Positions 5,983 to 9,459 of a stretch of DNA of 9,459 bases are shown one piece after another. This DNA is from Clostridia bacterium (GTDB lineage Bacteria; Bacillota; Clostridia; Oscillospirales; Acutalibacteraceae). Positions within the stretch are counted from its first letter, which is position 1. The number at the start of each line of letters is the position of its first letter. A program made the translations under genes and the position numbers. The stretch spans positions 1 to 9,459 of the forward strand of contig JAGBSR010000245.1 in the NCBI GenBank assembly GCA_017631745.1. The letters are read 5' to 3'. The notes beneath the pieces are model-generated. The model searched no databases and had not been told where the DNA came from. It saw only the letters and a program-made list of their open reading frames with translations.

Positions 5983-6912
5983 TTATTCAGCCTTTTCTTC
6001 GTACTCTGCCGAAATGACAGGGATTTTTGCATCTTCTTTGATTTTTACAGCTAATGAAATTGCGAAGAGTGCAAATATAAAATCTGCAATCGAGAAGCCG
6101 TGTCCGCTGACTGTGAAATCCGCCTGCATTACAGTTTCAACGAGACTCATAATAAGTCTTGAAACGCTGAGCACTGCTGCAATAAGACCTGCTGAGAGTC
6201 CGAAGCCTGTAAGTCTCCATTTAACTGTGTCTTTATATACACCTGAAGAAACCTGAGCAAGTGCCATAAAGAACATAACCATAAATGCAATCATAACAAG
6301 CTCAAGGAAAAGGTCTGAAACCTCTATAAAGCTTATCTGTCTTAAAAATCTGTAAATGAGTCTTGCACCTGCCCAGCATACGGGAGCTGTAGCAAGGATT
6401 TTTCTCTTATAGGCTTTCTCTGTGCCCTTTGAAAAATCTGAAGCAAGAATGAAGAAATATATTGCTGAGAAAATAGCAAAGATACTCTGAAGCATCATCG
6501 GCAGAGTACCGCTTTTCATAACATCAGTGTAGCCTGTTGAAGCTGAGCCGAAGCTGTAAACGCCTGAAATAAAGCTTGCTGCACTGTCGATTATAAAGCC
6601 GAAAGCCATAAAACGGGAAGCCTTTGCCGCCTTACTGTCACCGAGTCCGCCGATTTCTACTCTTTTGCAGTCAGCACTAAAAAAGCTGATGCCACAAAAG
6701 ACAAGGGCACTTACACCGAGAACTGCACAAAGCAGAATATTAAGTGCGCTTGCACCTGTTAAAAATCCTGTTTCCGGGTCGATGAACTTTGCCATCTGAA
6801 TACAGCGAAGAGCCGTACCCACTAAAAAGGCAACAAGAAACAGCTTGATGCAAGGTGCAATGCTGATATTCTTTGAGCCCTTGACAGAAGCCTTTGAATT
6901 ATTATCGGCCAT
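5983..6912 (-). CDS. Multi-pass membrane protein of unknown function, coupled to citrate synthase
   Basis: I do not recognise this 309-residue protein. It has a short hydrophilic N-terminus (1-18) and seven or eight hydrophobic segments, near 20-38, 54-79, 101-120, 138-158, 172-190 (partly polar), 200-222, 234-256 and 272-290. A charged C-terminus ends EYEEKAE. The loop at 81-99 is polar (DCKRVEIGGLGDSKAAKAS) and probably cytoplasmic. No transporter signature, catalytic motif or lipobox is evident, and no signal peptidase site is clear. Its ATG is 2 nt past the citrate synthase stop, and its AAGGAGGAT ribosome site lies inside the citrate synthase gene, so the two are almost certainly co-translated. 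A structural or regulatory membrane role is possible, but nothing in the sequence decides it. Confidence 0.8.
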   Translation of the reverse strand: MADNNSKASVKGSKNISIAPCIKLFLVAFLVGTALRCIQMAKFIDPETGFLTGASALNILLCAVLGVSALVFCGISFFSADCKRVEIGGLGDSKAAKASRFMAFGFIIDSAASFISGVYSFGSASTGYTDVMKSGTLPMMLQSIFAIFSAIYFFILASDFSKGTEKAYKRKILATAPVCWAGARLIYRFLRQISFIEVSDLFLELVMIAFMVMFFMALAQVSSGVYKDTVKWRLTGFGLSAGLIAAVLSVSRLIMSLVETVMQADFTVSGHGFSIADFIFALFAISLAVKIKEDAKIPVISAEYEEKAE

Positions 6913-6914
6913 AA

Positions 6915-8348
6915 TTATACATCCTCCTTATCGTAAACTCTCTGATCTGAGGGTATGTATTCACTGATTGACTTGTAGTTTTCTATTCTTTCATCGATGG
7001 GTACATACTTTTTAGGAAGAGCAATGTTCTTATAAGCAGGTCTGATAATTCTGCCGCCTGAGATAAGCTCTTCGAGTCTGTGTGCTGACCAGCCGACTAT
7101 TCTTGCTGTTGCAAAAATCGGAGTATAAAGGTCCTCGGGAATTCTGAGCATCTTGTAGATAAGGCCTGAGTAAAGATCAACATTAGCGCACATAACCTTA
7201 TTCTTGCCCTTAACCTTCCTGAATATTTCAGGAGTTAGCTTTTCTACATTATTTATAAGCTCAAATTCCTTTTCATAGCCGTATTTATATGCAAATTCTC
7301 TTGCTTTTCTCTTTAAGATAACAGCTCTCGGGTCTGAGAGAGTATAAACGGCGTGACCCATACCGTAAATAAGACCGCTGCCGTCGCCTGCCTGCTTTCT
7401 GATAATCTTTTCAAGATAAGCCGCAATCTCCTCTTCGTTTGTGGGGTCAGCAACATTTTCTCTGATTTCGTCAAGCATACGGCTTACCTTAATATTTGCG
7501 CCACCGTGGCGTGAGCCCTTAAGTGAACCGATTGCACCGGCAAAAGCTGAATATGTGTCGGTACCGCTTGAAGTGAGTACTCTGTCGGTAAAAGTAGAGT
7601 TGTTACCACCGCCGTGCTCTGCATGAAGCATAAGGCAGATATCAAGAAGCTTAGCCTCTTCATCGGTGTATTTTCTATCTGCGCGAAGAGAACGGAGAAT
7701 TGTTTCCGCTGTTGAAAGCTCCTTCTTCTCAGGGTGGAAATACATACTCTTGTTATAGAACTTCTTACGCTTAACCTGATATGCATAGCACATCATAACA
7801 GGCATCTGTGACATAATCTGCACTGACTGACGAAGTACATTTTCGATTGAAAGGTCATCGGGATTTTCGTCGAAGGAATATGCTGTAAGGATACATCTGC
7901 CGAGCTTGTTCATTATATCTATTGATGCATTTTTCATAAGCACATCTTCGATAAAGGTTTCGGGAAGAAAACGGCAGGTGCCGATTGTGTCTTTGAAAAG
8001 CTCTACCTGATCGATTGTGGGCAGTGAGCCGAAAAGAAGCAGATATGCAACTTCTTCAAAGCCGAAGCGGTTTTCTTTTTCGCAGGCATCGATAATGTCG
8101 TTGATATTCAGACCGCGATATTTGAGCACACCGTGCTTGGGTACTCTTTCACCGTCTTCCATATAGTAACCTTCAACGCTGCATATATTTGTAAGGCCTG
8201 CCATAACACCTGTTCCGTCAGGATTTCTCAAACCTCTTTTAACGCCATACTTCCAGAAATCCTCGTGGTTGATATGGCTTTTCTTTTCAATTTTTTCGCT
8301 CATTTTCTCAAGCAATTCAGGAGAAATAGGATTAATCTTATCGTACAT
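6915..8348 (-). CDS. gltA: Citrate synthase (Si type)
   Basis: This 477-residue cytoplasmic enzyme condenses oxaloacetate with acetyl-CoA to give citrate, the first TCA step and, in many anaerobes, the start of the glutamate branch. The catalytic set is visible: His245 in LMLHAEHGGGNNSTFT (239-254), His332 in YGMGHAVYTLSDPRA (328-342) and Asp391 in NVDLYSG (389-395). The substrate-binding region FATARIVGWSAHRLEE (412-427) is also intact, as is SLKGSRHGGAN (275-285). It is somewhat longer than the usual ~430 residues, with an extra N-terminal stretch (1-45) and a longer C-terminus (445-477). It is not the Re-type citrate synthase of some clostridia, which belongs to another protein family. GGAGG lies 8 nt before the ATG within a small hairpin. 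It is the first gene of a long unit and has its own promoter. Confidence 0.95.
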   Translation of the reverse strand: MYDKINPISPELLEKMSEKIEKKSHINHEDFWKYGVKRGLRNPDGTGVMAGLTNICSVEGYYMEDGERVPKHGVLKYRGLNINDIIDACEKENRFGFEEVAYLLLFGSLPTIDQVELFKDTIGTCRFLPETFIEDVLMKNASIDIMNKLGRCILTAYSFDENPDDLSIENVLRQSVQIMSQMPVMMCYAYQVKRKKFYNKSMYFHPEKKELSTAETILRSLRADRKYTDEEAKLLDICLMLHAEHGGGNNSTFTDRVLTSSGTDTYSAFAGAIGSLKGSRHGGANIKVSRMLDEIRENVADPTNEEEIAAYLEKIIRKQAGDGSGLIYGMGHAVYTLSDPRAVILKRKAREFAYKYGYEKEFELINNVEKLTPEIFRKVKGKNKVMCANVDLYSGLIYKMLRIPEDLYTPIFATARIVGWSAHRLEELISGGRIIRPAYKNIALPKKYVPIDERIENYKSISEYIPSDQRVYDKEDV

Positions 8349-8349
8349 T

Positions 8350-8370
8350 ATTTTTACCTCCCGTAAAAAT
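8350..8370 (-). promoter_or_regulatory. Hairpin enclosing the citrate synthase ribosome site
   Basis: On the minus strand, arms ATTTTTAC and GTAAAAAT (8 bp, mostly A-T) flank the 5-nt loop GGGAG. The ribosome site GGAGG (8357-8361) is therefore split between the loop and the first base of the 3' arm. The ATG follows 1 nt after the hairpin. The weak stem presents the purine run in its loop and might modulate initiation. The palindrome is exact; its function is inference. Confidence 0.4.
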
Positions 8371-8407
8371 GGATATAGTTATACATTATAAATAATCATT
8401 AAAGTAT

Positions 8408-8436
8408 ATTTTATAACATAGTAATAATAAAGTCAA
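8408..8436 (-). promoter_or_regulatory. Sigma-A promoter for citrate synthase
   Basis: On the minus strand, TTGACT (8431-8436) is followed by a 17-nt spacer and TAAAAT (8408-8413), each matching 5 of 6 consensus bases. The predicted start is near 8401, giving a leader of about 52 nt before the ATG. It lies in the 115-bp AT-rich gap shared with the divergent spoIID-like gene, so opposing promoters would interfere. No equally good plus-strand promoter was found in the gap. Confidence 0.65.
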
Positions 8437-8463
8437 TATTAAACACGTATAAAAGGTGAAAAT

Positions 8464-9438
8464 ATGAAGCTGTATCTTATCATTACATCTGTAATCTGCC
8501 TGATAATGGTGCTTTTTCCACTATGCTGTGTAACATTGTCGAAAAACACCGCTGAAGATTTTGAGCAAACGACAGTAAATATTACCGAAACAAAAGTAAC
8601 TGACAGCATCACAGTGTTTATGGTTTCAGATGAAAAGATAGAAAATATGTCGGTTACCGACTATCTAATAGGTGCCGTTGCCGCAGAAATGCCTGCTTCA
8701 TTTCATTCCGAAGCCCTCAAAGCTCAGGCCGTTGCCTGCTACAGCTATATGCTCTGGCTTAAAGAAAATGCCGACAACCCCAACTACGATATAACCTCCG
8801 ACCCGTCTAAGCATCAGGGATGCCTAAGTGATGAGGAAATGAAAGAGAAGTGGGGAGACAAATATGACAGCTACAGAAAGAAAATCGAGGACGCTGTTTC
8901 GGCAGTGTATGGCGAATATCTGACCTATGACTCAGAGGTTATACTCGCACTGTTTCACGCCATTTCTCCCGGCAGAACTCAGGACAGCGAGGGTGTATGG
9001 GATACTCCCCTGCCTTATATCAAATCCCAGAGTGCTCCCGGCGATACGCTCTCACCTGACTTCGACTCTGAGGCTACTGTCTCATGCGAGGAAATAAGAG
9101 AGATTTTCCATATATCCGACGATGTGAAGGACAGTGAGCTCATTGACATATTTGCTATGTCAGACAGCACATATGCTAGTGAAATTACAGTTGGTAAAAA
9201 GTCTGTTACCGCAAGAGAGCTTGCCTCTGCACTCTCACTGAAAAGTCCGTATTTTACGGCAGAATATAAGCAGTCAAGCTATATTTTCAAGGTTAAGGGT
9301 TACGGTCACGGACTCGGTATGAGCCAATACAGTGCCGACTATATGGCACGGCAAGGCAGCAGTTATAAAGAGATTCTTTTGCATTTTTACGAGAAGTGTG
9401 AGATTGAGGCGGAAGGCGGCTCCGCGAAAGCACCTTGA
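8464..9438 (+). CDS. spoIID: SpoIID/LytB-domain protein, probable stage II sporulation protein D
   Basis: A 324-residue membrane-anchored protein. SpoIID is a lytic transglycosylase that, with SpoIIM and SpoIIP, degrades septal peptidoglycan during engulfment. Residues 3-25 form an N-terminal membrane anchor, and the rest is external. The domain is marked by VTDYLIGAVAAEMPASF (64-80), with E75 at the catalytic glutamate position. EALKAQAVACYSYMLW (83-98), LFHAISPGRTQDSEGVWD (163-180) and the C-terminal KGYGHGLGMSQYSADYMA (278-295) complete it. Cys120 (HQGC) and Cys208 (SCEE) are in places where clostridial members often have cysteines. AAGGTGA lies 5 nt before the ATG. The last residues (EGGSAKAP) and the TGA stop fall inside a hairpin repeat, so the original end may have been shorter or different. 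A LytB-like paralogue cannot be ruled out because no spoIIP, spoIIQ or murA neighbour is visible. Confidence 0.8.
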   Translation: MKLYLIITSVICLIMVLFPLCCVTLSKNTAEDFEQTTVNITETKVTDSITVFMVSDEKIENMSVTDYLIGAVAAEMPASFHSEALKAQAVACYSYMLWLKENADNPNYDITSDPSKHQGCLSDEEMKEKWGDKYDSYRKKIEDAVSAVYGEYLTYDSEVILALFHAISPGRTQDSEGVWDTPLPYIKSQSAPGDTLSPDFDSEATVSCEEIREIFHISDDVKDSELIDIFAMSDSTYASEITVGKKSVTARELASALSLKSPYFTAEYKQSSYIFKVKGYGHGLGMSQYSADYMARQGSSYKEILLHFYEKCEIEAEGGSAKAP

Positions 9439-9457
9439 GGTGCTTTCCGAGGACGCC
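9415..9457 (+). repeat. Palindromic hairpin repeat, probable copy 3, overlapping the end of spoIID
   Basis: A perfect 10-bp hairpin (GAAAGCACCT at 9426-9435, AGGTGCTTTC at 9438-9447, 2-nt loop) is framed by an outer imperfect stem pairing GGCG and TCC (9415-9418, 9421-9423) with GGA and CGCC (9451-9457). The downstream arm runs into CCGAGGACG, similar to the CGAGGAC tail of copy 1, though lacking the full CCG(A/G)CGAGG. Membership of the same family is therefore likely but not certain. The spoIID stop codon TGA (9436-9438) begins in the loop of this hairpin. No T-tract is seen before the window ends. Confidence 0.5.
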
Positions 9458-9459
9458 CC

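Noticed and set aside
8133..8366. Plus-strand 77-codon frame opposite the citrate synthase start
   Set aside because: It lies antisense to a well-supported gene and its promoter side, with no ribosome site or family features.
8371..8463. Plus-strand promoter for the spoIID-like gene, including SigE/SigG-type sites
   Set aside because: AT-rich hexamers exist, but no -35/-10 pair has both good matches and correct spacing.
1..9459. Genome-wide reassignment of TAG or TGA
   Set aside because: Apart from one TAG and one TGA, no gene in the window contains these codons in frame, which is far too few for a reassigned sense codon.

Overview
This 9.5-kb window looks like the chromosome of an anaerobic Clostridia-type Firmicute, probably an Oscillospiraceae/Ruminococcaceae-like gut bacterium. 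The evidence is strong AGGAGG-type ribosome sites, moderate-to-low GC, a SpoIID-family sporulation protein, a PspC-family protein, a GPH-type sugar symporter, and short hairpin repeats between genes. This placement rests on protein style and codon use, not on a database match. No rRNA, tRNA, insertion sequence, phage gene or CRISPR array is visible.

Layout. Nine of the ten genes lie on the minus strand and are read right to left: citrate synthase (8348-6915), an unrecognised multi-pass membrane protein (6912-5983), an AEC-family permease (5958-5026), lgt (4910-3858, broken by an in-frame TAG), folD (3880-3032), a double-PspC membrane protein (2913-2488), an Sfp-type phosphopantetheinyl transferase (2498-1884), a GPH-family symporter (1866-454), and the start of a response regulator (146-1, broken by an in-frame TGA). 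Gaps are small or negative in two blocks: citrate synthase to folD, and pspC to the symporter. Likely transcription units are therefore CS-membrane protein-AEC-lgt-folD and pspC-PPTase-symporter. The second ends at an intrinsic terminator (341-380), and the response regulator then has its own promoter. The spoIID-like gene (8464-9438) is divergent from citrate synthase across a 115-bp AT-rich region holding a good sigma-A promoter for citrate synthase.

The genes are mostly housekeeping: entry to the TCA cycle, one-carbon folate metabolism, lipoprotein maturation, carrier-protein activation, sugar uptake, and peptidoglycan remodelling in sporulation. No obvious defence, biosynthetic or mobile system is present.

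The unusual content lies between the genes. At 4931-5019 four short palindromes of different sequence are each followed by an identical ATATCGA linker, with pairing kept while sequence changes. A second family of hairpin-plus-CCG(A/G)CGAGG tail sits at the 3' ends of the symporter gene and folD, with a probable diverged copy at the spoIID-like gene that appears to supply its stop codon. A perfect TGTGA-N6-TCACA palindrome of Crp/Fnr type lies upstream of pspC. Two otherwise well-conserved genes each carry one nonsense codon. That points to sequence error or recent gene decay rather than an altered genetic code.
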